Below, piece by piece: positions 57,049 through 64,000 of a stretch of 64,000 nt of DNA. The position numbers were made by a program, and so were the translations under genes. The stretch's first letter is position 1. Every line of letters begins with the position of its first letter. The stretch is from contig NC_009358.1 in NCBI RefSeq assembly GCF_000092065.1, positions 496,001 to 560,000 on the forward strand, read 5' to 3'. Origin of the DNA: Ostreococcus lucimarinus CCE9901. Lineage: Eukaryota; Chlorophyta; Mamiellophyceae; Mamiellales; Bathycoccaceae. The notes beneath the pieces were generated by a model that did not search any database, was not told the DNA's origin, and saw only the letters and a list, made by a program, of their open reading frames with translations.

Positions 57049-58320
57049 TCACTCGAGCAGTCGCAACATGGCTTCGTCCACCCAAGGTTCTCTGAACGCG
57101 TCGGATGCGCGCGACGCGTGTCTCAGTTCCACTTCGTCAGCCGAACCCTGCGTCACATCCTCGGCCTTGTACACCCCTTTAGCTTGGTTTAAGACGCAAG
57201 AGTTGATGAAGTCGATGGGACTTTCAGCGAAGCGCAAAAGAAAGTCACGACGCTCCAAATGACTGTCTATGAAATCGAACGCGAGACGAATGTGTTGCTC
57301 GCACGCGTCCACGTCCTTCGCCACTCGATAATCGTGCTCATACGGCGGCGCCAGACCCCAGGGCCCAGAGTCGGGCTCTTCGGCCTCGATATCGTAGCAA
57401 TCAGGCTTTGACGGTGATATTCCGGAGGTTTTGATGTTGTACTTGATTTCCAGGGGCTCGAGCGCGGTGAGAAACTTTTCGCACGCGACGTCGCACACGC
57501 GCTGAAACTTGACCGTTTCTGGAGACTTCGGCAGCGACACGCCCGCGTCCTCGAACACGATCCGCATGGGCTCATCCACTCGCACCTCGCTCACGTCGTC
57601 CTCGTTCACCAACTCATTCGCCGAAAAGTACGTCCACAACTCTGAAATCACCCTTCGCCTCGACGCGTACCGAGTCGCGATCAATTCCGCCAAATCCTTC
57701 CCCACCCTAAACCTCTCGCGCATCCCATTCACTTCCAACCGAATCGTCGCCTCAACCGCGCCTCGTTTCGTGAACCCACGCATCTCGAACCCATCCACGC
57801 GTCCGCTCGCCCGTCCCGTCCCGAGCGCGTCCGAAGCCTCTCCCTCCCGCGTCCACGTCCTCGTCCTCGCCTCCTCCGCGTCTCCATCCACCTCGATCGT
57901 CATCCGTCGCACGTAACTCGTGAATCTCCCCTCCATCTCATCGTGCGTCCACGCGCCGTCGCTCGCCCCTCCTCGATCGACGTCTTCTCGTCGCTCGTCG
58001 ACCCGTCGTCCCGCCACGCGCAGCGCGTACGTCCCGTCGCCCCCGTGCGCGTGAAACACGTACACTCGCACCGTCGCCGTCCGTCGTTCGCGCCCGCCCG
58101 GCCGTCGCGCCGCGTTCGCATCGCGCGCGCGTCCTCGCCATCGCGCGCACGCGACGTCGAGCTCGCGCTCGACGTCGCGAAGCGTTCGAAACGCGACGGA
58201 TTCGTCGATGTCCGTCCTGACGCGCGCGTTCGCGCGTCGCGCGTCGTCGAGCGCGAGTTTCTTCTTCTTGCGCTGCCGCGCGACGCGCGCGGTGGCGTCC
58301 AGCGGCGGGCGCCCGCTCAT
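57049..58320 (-). CDS. SWP73: SWP73/BAF60-type SWI/SNF subunit (SWIB domain)
   Basis: 423 residues. After a basic start (RQRKKKKLALDDARRANARV) comes the region FTSYVRRMTIEVDGD. A SWIB/MDM2-type domain follows (ATIRLEVNGMRERFRVGKDL, then RVISELWTYFSANELVNEDD). The C-terminal part is PLEIKYNIKTSGISPSKPDC and YDIEAEEPD, the BAF60 pattern of a KLSG-P-CYD loop. BAF60/SWP73 links SWI/SNF remodellers to transcription factors in the nucleus. The length is slightly short of plant SWP73 (about 530). It is head-to-head with RBBP5, itself a chromatin gene, with 123 bp to that gene's upstream exon. Confidence 0.88.
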   Translation of the reverse strand: MSGRPPLDATARVARQRKKKKLALDDARRANARVRTDIDESVAFRTLRDVERELDVACARWRGRARDANAARRPGGRERRTATVRVYVFHAHGGDGTYALRVAGRRVDERREDVDRGGASDGAWTHDEMEGRFTSYVRRMTIEVDGDAEEARTRTWTREGEASDALGTGRASGRVDGFEMRGFTKRGAVEATIRLEVNGMRERFRVGKDLAELIATRYASRRRVISELWTYFSANELVNEDDVSEVRVDEPMRIVFEDAGVSLPKSPETVKFQRVCDVACEKFLTALEPLEIKYNIKTSGISPSKPDCYDIEAEEPDSGPWGLAPPYEHDYRVAKDVDACEQHIRLAFDFIDSHLERRDFLLRFAESPIDFINSCVLNQAKGVYKAEDVTQGSADEVELRHASRASDAFREPWVDEAMLRLLE

Positions 58321-58443
58321 GCGCGAGGGCGCGCGTCGCGTCGGCGCGTGACGCGCGCGACGTCGCGCGCGAATGCGCCAATGCGCGCGCGCCGACGACA
58401 TTCGTCGACGCGCGACGACGCGCGCGGGCGACGCGCGCGCGCG

Positions 58444-59939
58444 ATGTTTCGCGCGTTCGAACGTGCGTCGGCGACCGCGGGCGCGACGCGCGAGACGCGG
58501 GCGCGACGCGCGAGAACCGCAGCGAGACGCGCGCGAAGGCGCGAGACGCGCGACGCGCGCGACGACTGACGACGACACGATTCGCAGCGCCGAACGCGCG
58601 CAGGATGTGGGAGGTGGTCGAGGACCGGTTGGCGCGCGAGCGCACGACGTGCTGCGCGTGGAATCGACGCGGGACGATGCTGGCGTGCGGGACGTCGAAC
58701 GGGACGATCGTGATTTGGTGCTGGGACACGAGAGCGACGACGCGCGAGTTTCGACGCGACGAAGACGACGGCGAGCGGGCGGCGGTGCTGAGCGTGCACT
58801 GGAGCCTGGACGGGAGGAAGATCGCGGCGGCGAAATCGGATGGGGTGGTGGAGGTGTGGGACGCGCTGGAGGAGGACGTGATCGCGGTGATGTCGAACGT
58901 GGGGCTGTGTTCGAGCGTGAGCTTCGCGGCGTCGAACGCGAGCGGAACGACGGTGATCGTGAGTCCGAGCGTGGGGCGGGCGCCGTACGTGCGCGGGACG
59001 AGCGCGCGAGGGCAGAAAGAGGCCGAACTGCCGTCGTCGCACGATGTGGCGGTGACGGGTTTGGCGGTGTCGAGTAAAAAGGGGAGGTACGTCTTCGTCG
59101 GCGACGCGCGGGGAACGGTGTCCGTCGTCGACGCGTCGGGGGAGCTGCGACTAGCGCAGTCGATTTCGATCCCAGACGCGACGTTGGTGAAGAGATTAGA
59201 ACTGTGTAGAAATGGCAAACACTTGCTCGCGGTGACGAATGGGCAGAAAATATGTGGTTTCGACGTCGACGAAGCCGCGAGCGACGGCGAAGACGTGCTG
59301 ACGAGGATGGTGGAGTACGAGAGCCCGTCCGCCAGCCGATTGCAGTGGAGCGCGGCGGCGTATCCATGGAACGGCGAGTACGTTTACGGTATGTGCAGTG
59401 GCGCCGCGCACGAAATGCACGTGTGGGATCGCGCGTCTGGAGAGTTGAAGTGCGTGCTCGAAGGTCCGGCCGAGGCGAAGGGCGTGGTTCAACTCGCGGC
59501 GCATCCGATTCGAGACGTCGGCATCGCGCTCGGAAGCAACGGCAATATTTACGTTTGGGCGCGCAAGCATAAAGAGGACTGGAGCGCGTTTGATCCCACA
59601 TTCACGACTTTGGTCGATAACAAGGAGTACGTGGAGAAGGAAGACGAATTCGACGCCAAGCCGCCCGTCGAGAAGCAGCCACCGCGCGCGCTCGAGGCGC
59701 TCGATCCGGCGCGGCTGCCTGATTTGTTAAAGCCGACCGTGAATGATTACTACACGGACGACACGGACGATGATGTCTTGCACGCACTTCCGATTCGAAT
59801 CAAACCCAACCCGGAAGTGGCGAAACTCATGGAGGAGCGCAAGGCGAAATGGGCCAAGAAGGCGGCGAGAAAGGAACGCGAGGAGCGCGAGAAGACAGAG
59901 GCGGCGAAAAAGGCGAAGGAAACTGGCGGAGAAAACTGA
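58444..59939 (+). CDS. RBBP5: RBBP5/Swd1 WD40 subunit of the COMPASS H3K4 methyltransferase
   Basis: Probable join of 58444-58462 and 58588-59939, 456 residues. WD40 blades include ERTTCCAWNRRGTMLACGTS with GTIVIW, LSVHWSLDGRKIAAAKSDG and HPIRDVGIALGSNGNIYVW. The diagnostic post-propeller segment DWSAFDPTFTTLVDNKEYVE with KEDEFD is typical of RBBP5. It is a core COMPASS subunit that stimulates H3K4 methylation. The ATG at 58605 lacks the N-terminal strand. An exon at 58444 (MFRAFE) with consensus donor C/GTGCGT, branch site GACTGACG and acceptor TCGCAG (intron 58463-58587) joins in frame and adds 12 residues. If that exon is wrong, the CDS is 58605-59939. Confidence 0.87.
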
Positions 59940-59990
59940 GTAGAATAGTCTAATATCACACTAAAATCGTCTAGGAAAAAACCAGCAAAA

Positions 59991-61310
59991 TCACTTTGAG
60001 CGTTCCACCGCGCGTTTGGCGAGCTCTTTGAGCGCACGTCTGCAGTGCATCGCGTACTTGGACTCTGACGCGGGAAGACGGTCAATCGCAGCGATGGCCA
60101 AGTCGCAGTGCTCACGCGCGAGTTCTTGAGTTCGCGCGATGCCCTGGCTGCTCTTTACGAGCTCGTGCGCGCGCTGGACGTCGCCAGAGTGCTTGAACCT
60201 TCGCTCGACAAGGTCTGAGAGTTCAGGGAATTCCTGCACGGCGAAGAGCACCGGCGCCGTAGCGATGCCTTCTTTCAAGTCGCCAAGCGTCGGTTTTCCG
60301 AGAAGAGACTCAGATCCGATGAAGTCGAGAACATCGTCTTGGAACTGAAACGCCAATCCGAGGTTTTTCCCATAATCGTACGCCAGTTGCGCGCTTTCTT
60401 CCCCGTGCCCGCCGAGCAAGGCGATGGCTTTTGAACTATTAGCGATGAGACTCGCCGTCTTATAGTACGTCTTCTTCACGTAGTGATCCATGGACGACAA
60501 ACTTTCCGGTTTTGCCGTCATTTGCATCACCTCTCCCGCGACGAGATGCTCGAGAACTCGAGACAAGAGCTCGATGACTTCTGTATTACGCAACGACGCC
60601 AGCGTCACCGACGCCCTCGCGAGTAAGAAATCGCCCGCCAAAATCGCCAGCTTGTTGCCCACCTCCAAATTCAACGCCCGCAGTCCCCGACGCGTGGCGG
60701 CGTTATCGAGCACGTCATCGTGCAACAGACTCGCGACGTGGATCATCTCCGCAATTTCCGCCAGGCGTTGTTGTCGTCGCCGCACGTCCGCCGGCGCCTG
60801 GTGCGCGGGCGCGTGATCCGTTTCTCTCCACCCTCCCTGCGCCGCGCTCGTCATCACCCCGTTCGTCATCGCGCTCGCCATGAGCATCAAAACCGTCGGT
60901 CGCACGCGTTTCCCCTCCGCACCGAGCTTGAAAAAATACTCGCTCGCCGTCGACAACGCGGGTATATCGCTCGTCACCGCCCTTCGCATCCGTTCCCCGA
61001 TCGCCCTCAGCTCATCGTCCACGATCTTGAACGGATTTATCGGCACCGCGTCATCGTACGCGAGCTCTTCCCTCGGCACCGCGTGCGCGCTCGCGAACCC
61101 GACGCTCGGTCTCGCTCGCGCGTCGCCCGCCGCCCTCGCGTTCGCCGCGCCCTCCCCTTCGCCTCGCGTTCGCGCGCGCCAATCGCCGCGCGTGCCGCTC
61201 GCGATCGCTCGGGTCCCTCGATCGAGTCCTCGCGCGCGTTCGGCGACGTCCAGAGCGCGCGCGCGCGCCCGCTCGGCGACGCGCGACGCGATTCGAGCGA
61301 ACGAAGGCAT
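59991..61310 (-). CDS. SPS: Long-chain polyprenyl (solanesyl-type) diphosphate synthase
   Basis: 439 residues. The first 85 residues are Arg/Ala-rich, an organellar targeting sequence. The trans-prenyltransferase core has the first Asp-rich motif LLHDDVLDNAATRRG (near residue 197), AGDFLLARA, the second motif QFQDDVLDFIGS (near residue 323), and GKPTLGDLKEGIATAPVLFA. The GEGKRVRP start of the fold is replaced by GAEGKRVRPTVLML, as in solanesyl synthases. It makes the C40-C50 side chain of ubiquinone or plastoquinone from IPP. The small residues before the first Asp motif suit long-chain products. Whether it is mitochondrial or plastidic is not decided here. Confidence 0.92.
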   Translation of the reverse strand: MPSFARIASRVAERARARALDVAERARGLDRGTRAIASGTRGDWRARTRGEGEGAANARAAGDARARPSVGFASAHAVPREELAYDDAVPINPFKIVDDELRAIGERMRRAVTSDIPALSTASEYFFKLGAEGKRVRPTVLMLMASAMTNGVMTSAAQGGWRETDHAPAHQAPADVRRRQQRLAEIAEMIHVASLLHDDVLDNAATRRGLRALNLEVGNKLAILAGDFLLARASVTLASLRNTEVIELLSRVLEHLVAGEVMQMTAKPESLSSMDHYVKKTYYKTASLIANSSKAIALLGGHGEESAQLAYDYGKNLGLAFQFQDDVLDFIGSESLLGKPTLGDLKEGIATAPVLFAVQEFPELSDLVERRFKHSGDVQRAHELVKSSQGIARTQELAREHCDLAIAAIDRLPASESKYAMHCRRALKELAKRAVERSK

Positions 61311-61539
61311 GCCTCGTCGACGCGACGCTTATCCGGTCGCGCGGCGTCGCGCGCGCGCTTCGAGGCGACGGCGACGACGCGCGCGCGCGCGTCGCGCGTG
61401 TGCGCGTCCGTGCGGCGCGCGGGCGCGTCGCGGGCGAGTTGTGACGCCGATCGCGACGCCGATGGGACGATGAGGGGCTGACGCGAGGCGAACGCGCGCG
61501 CGAAGGCGCGAAGGCGACGAAGGCGAAGCGGCGGCGTGT
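61311..61539. promoter_or_regulatory. Upstream region of the polyprenyl synthase gene
   Basis: 229 bp of CGCG-rich sequence between two minus-strand genes. A plus-strand GCTGACG at about 61480 looks like a branch site but has no exon context. Confidence 0.35.
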
Positions 61540-62514
61540 CTATTCACGACGAACGAGCACGAAATCTAAAAACCTGCGCGGAACGTCGGCTTTGAACCTG
61601 TAGCCGCGACCGACGAGCACGCCCGGCGCGAGCGGGCGGATGTAATCGACCAAGGCGTCGAACGGGTAGAGCGCGAGGCGAGGCGCGGGCCAGGAGACGC
61701 CGCCGGCGCGGGACGCGAGAGGCCGCCGCGTCGCCAACACCGGGACGTCGCGGTAATCCAAAGATAAATCAGCGCGCTCGCCGGTGCCGGGAATCGTCAC
61801 GGAGTCGTCGGTGAAGTCGTTGGAGGCGAAATACAGAGGAAGCAAGGCGTCGAGCGGGCCTTTTTTAATCGGCGCTCGACCGAGAAATCGTCGCGAAGCC
61901 GCGCTTCGCATCGGATCGTCGTCCTCGTCCACGTAAAACGCCTTGGCGAAGCGATTGAGGAACTTGGTCGGGAGTTTCGCGACGCGTCCTTCGAACACGC
62001 GCACGCCGTCACCGCGCGCATTCGCGTCGTCGTCGCCTAAAATCTCATTCGCCGCGTGAAAATCCTTCGTCGAGCCCGCGCTCGCGGCGCGCTCCGCGCG
62101 CGTCAACGCGTACCCCTCACCCGCGATCGTCCACGCGTTCTCGATCCCCGTCGACGACAGCGCGTCCATAAAAATCATCTTCTGCGCCGTCGTCATTCCC
62201 GCGAGCTCCTCGCGGACGTACGACGACGCGCGCGTCGCGCTCGCGCTCAGCGCCGCGACGTCGTAGCAATTCACCACCGCCGCCAATCGCTCGGCGCGTT
62301 CGCGCCCGTCCTCGTCCTCGTCCTCGTCATCGTCCTCGTCATCGCGTTCGCGCGACGTCGACGCGTCCGTCGCGCGCCGCGCGTGCCGCGCGCGCGCGCC
62401 GCGCGCCGCGCGCGCGCATCGCGTCGACATCGCGCGCGCGCGCGACCGCGCATCGCCGCGTCCGTCGCGCGCGTCCGGCGCGCGCGACGCGACGCGCGCG
62501 TCCACGGAAAACAT
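61540..62514 (-). CDS. Predicted plastid protein, function unknown
   Basis: About 324 residues from the ATG at 62514. Starts at 62601 and 62430 are also possible. The N-terminal 50-80 residues are Arg/Ala/Thr/Ser-rich, like a transit peptide, then an Asp/Glu tract. The folded part starts near [20 protein letters not shown] and includes [40 protein letters not shown], and a C-terminal beta-rich end [20 protein letters not shown] with [11 protein letters not shown] do not recognise the family. The terminal strand pattern is vaguely like small plastid lipocalin or fibrillin folds. It is head-to-head with plastid secA. Confidence 0.65.
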   Translation of the reverse strand: MFSVDARVASRAPDARDGRGDARSRARAMSTRCARAARGARARHARRATDASTSRERDDEDDDEDEDEDGRERAERLAAVVNCYDVAALSASATRASSYVREELAGMTTAQKMIFMDALSSTGIENAWTIAGEGYALTRAERAASAGSTKDFHAANEILGDDDANARGDGVRVFEGRVAKLPTKFLNRFAKAFYVDEDDDPMRSAASRRFLGRAPIKKGPLDALLPLYFASNDFTDDSVTIPGTGERADLSLDYRDVPVLATRRPLASRAGGVSWPAPRLALYPFDALVDYIRPLAPGVLVGRGYRFKADVPRRFLDFVLVRRE

Positions 62515-62716
62515 CGCACCGCGACGCGTCGCGCGCGATCGCGCGCGTCGCGTCGCGCGCGCGCGCGCGTGTGATGCGCGCGTCGCGTACTGTTTACCCA
62601 TACGCGCCCCGTCGACGTGGCATCGCGCGCGCCCTCTTATCCGCACACGCGCGCGCGCCGACGACCGCGCGCACGCCGACGACGGCGCGACACGACCGCG
62701 CGCGACGCACTCGACG
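62515..62716. promoter_or_regulatory. Bidirectional promoter, unknown plastid protein / SecA
   Basis: About 200 bp between the chosen start codons, rich in CGCG. The intervening ATG at 62601 (minus) makes the exact promoter limits uncertain. Confidence 0.35.
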
Positions 62717-64000
62717 ATGTCGCGCGCGCTCGGCGCGACCGCGCGCGCGATGCGCGGCGAACGCGCGCGCATCGGCGCCGACGTCGAAGGACTGCGCCGC
62801 CGCGGCGGACGGGACGCGACGCGCGGCGCGCGACGCGCGGCGCGCGGGACGCCGACGCGCGCGATGTTCGCGGGATTCGAAAAGATGCTCAAGGGTGACC
62901 CGTCGGAGAAGACGAAGAAGCGGTACCAGGCGCGCGTGGACGCGGTGAACGCGCTCGGGGCGAGGACGAAGGCGCTGAGCGACGACGAGCTGCGGGCGAA
63001 GACGGAGGAATTCCGCGAGCGATTGCGACGAGGCGAGAGCGAGGACGATTTACTCGTCGAGGCGTTCGCGGTGGTTCGAGAGGCGGCGGATCGCGTGCTC
63101 GGGCTGCGGCCGTTCGACGTGCAACTCATCGGGGGGATGATTTTGCACGAAGGGCAAATCGCGGAGATGCGCACGGGGGAGGGGAAGACGCTGGTGTCGG
63201 CGTTGCCGGCGTATTTGAACGCGCTGAGCGGGAAGGGCGTGCACGTGGTGACGGTGAACGATTACTTGGCGAGAAGAGACGCGGAGTGGATCGGGCAGAT
63301 TCATAAGTTTCTCGGGATGACGTGCGGGTTGATCCAGGCGGGCATGGCGGAGGAGGAGCGACGAGTCGGGTACGGAAGTGACGTGACGTACGTCACAAAT
63401 TCCGAGCTCGGGTTCGATTACCTGCGCGACAACTTGGCGCAAAACACCGGGGAGCTGGTGCAGCGCGATTTCAACTTTTGTATCATCGATGAGGTTGATT
63501 CCATTCTCATCGACGAGGCGCGAACGCCGCTCATCATCTCCGGCGTGGCGGATAAGCCGAGCGAACGCTACATTCAAGCCGCAAAGATTGCAGACGCCTT
63601 CGAGAAAGACTACCACTACAAAGTCGACGAAAAGCAAAAGAGCGTGTTGTTGAGCGAAGAAGGTTACGAAGCGGCGGAAGACTTGTTGCAAGTGACGGAT
63701 TTGTACGATCCGCGCACGCAGTGGGCGTTGTACATCATCAACGCCATCAAGGCTAAGGAACTCCAAAAACGCGACGTCAACTACATTGTTCGTGGCCAAG
63801 AAATTATCATCGTCGATGAGTTCTCTGGCCGTACTATGCAGGGACGTCGATGGTCCGATGGTTTACACCAAGCCGTCGAAGCCAAGGAAGGGGTGACGAT
63901 TCAAAACGAAACAGTCACCATCGCCTCGGTGACGTACCAAGCCTTCTTCAAGTCCTACCCCAAGCTCGGTGGTATGACCGGTACCGCCGAAACGGAGATC
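62717..64000 (+). CDS. SECA1: Protein translocase SecA, plastid form (3' end beyond window)
   Basis: The first 428 codons are present and the frame is still open at 64000. Residues 1-50 are basic and Ala/Gly/Thr-rich, a plastid transit peptide. The mature part starts near [20 protein letters not shown]. SecA motor motifs are [20 protein letters not shown], Walker [11 protein letters not shown] (near residue 153), [30 protein letters not shown], the DEAD-like [20 protein letters not shown], and [20 protein letters not shown]. It drives ATP-dependent transport of proteins across the thylakoid SecYE channel. The ATG at 62717 is favoured because it provides the transit peptide; 62864 is the first Met of the mature-like region. 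Confidence 0.95.
   Translation, partial: MSRALGATARAMRGERARIGADVEGLRRRGGRDATRGARRAARGTPTRAMFAGFEKMLKGDPSEKTKKRYQARVDAVNALGARTKALSDDELRAKTEEFRERLRRGESEDDLLVEAFAVVREAADRVLGLRPFDVQLIGGMILHEGQIAEMRTGEGKTLVSALPAYLNALSGKGVHVVTVNDYLARRDAEWIGQIHKFLGMTCGLIQAGMAEEERRVGYGSDVTYVTNSELGFDYLRDNLAQNTGELVQRDFNFCIIDEVDSILIDEARTPLIISGVADKPSERYIQAAKIADAFEKDYHYKVDEKQKSVLLSEEGYEAAEDLLQVTDLYDPRTQWALYIINAIKAKELQKRDVNYIVRGQEIIIVDEFSGRTMQGRRWSDGLHQAVEAKEGVTIQNETVTIASVTYQAFFKSYPKLGGMTGTAETEI

Noticed and set aside
57938-59218. Long minus-strand open frame (426 codons) opposite RBBP5
   Set aside because: It is the antisense of a clear WD40 gene and has Ser/Arg/Ala-biased content with no domain. The minus gene in this area is SWP73 in another frame, ending at 58320.
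1-64000. CRISPR array, insertion sequence, prophage or defence island
   Set aside because: No spaced direct repeats, transposase, integrase or toxin-antitoxin motifs were found. The gene set is eukaryotic housekeeping.

Overview
The window looks like nuclear DNA of a very compact green picoalga, most like Mamiellales (Ostreococcus-type). It is GC-rich, with strings of CGCG at gene starts. Almost every gene is a single long exon and intergenic gaps are often under 150 bp. The proteins are eukaryotic and plant-like: a Dof zinc finger, NUP188, SART3, RPL10A, SRP14, plastid SecA, a SWI/SNF subunit and a COMPASS WD40 protein. Few genes are spliced. Their introns are short, lie near the 5' end, and share a CTGAC branch site. 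I saw no tRNA, rRNA, CRISPR array, transposon or insertion sequence. Family names come from motif recognition by eye, not from a search.

Layout. 0.4-8 kb: a four-domain voltage-gated cation channel (+) converging on a Dof transcription factor (-). 8-17.6 kb: NUP188 (-) head-to-head with an M23-type metallopeptidase (+), a PPR/2-oxoglutarate oxygenase fusion (+), and a predicted thylakoid-lumen protein (-). 17.6-27.6 kb: SART3 (+), proline dehydrogenase (-), a coiled-coil protein of unknown function (+), a poly-serine protein (-) and a small cysteine-rich membrane protein (-). 27.7-37.8 kb: a DUF2232-like plastid membrane protein (-), spliced RPL10A (+), a CPBP protease (-), a DnaJ-zinc-finger-like plastid protein (+), a Kelch protein (+), an SLC4-type anion transporter (+), a possible tiny spliced gene, and lipoyl synthase (+). 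37.9-44.7 kb: PDAP1-like (-), a DSC/Tul1-type RING ligase (+), a spliced BCL7-like gene (-), a plastid repeat protein (+), a spliced KDEL-tagged PDI (-) and SRP14 (-). 44.9-55 kb: two giant coiled-coil genes in tandem, TPR/NUA and a kinesin-14. 55-64 kb: an mTERF-like protein (-), a spliced LYR-motif protein (+), an HAD_SAK-like phosphatase (+), SWP73/BAF60 (-), RBBP5 (+, spliced first exon), a long-chain polyprenyl diphosphate synthase (-), an unknown plastid-type protein (-), and the 5' part of secA (+), which runs off the window.

Common threads. Eleven head-to-head pairs share short promoters, in one case only 9 bp between predicted start codons. Three chromatin-complex subunits (BCL7-like, SWP73, RBBP5) lie within 20 kb, and two nuclear-pore components (NUP188, TPR) are in the same window. 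No operon-like pathway cluster or defence system was found. The least ordinary items are the channel's R/S/D/D selectivity ring, the PPR-oxygenase fusion, the M23 peptidase, and a set of spliced genes that simple ORF calling misses.
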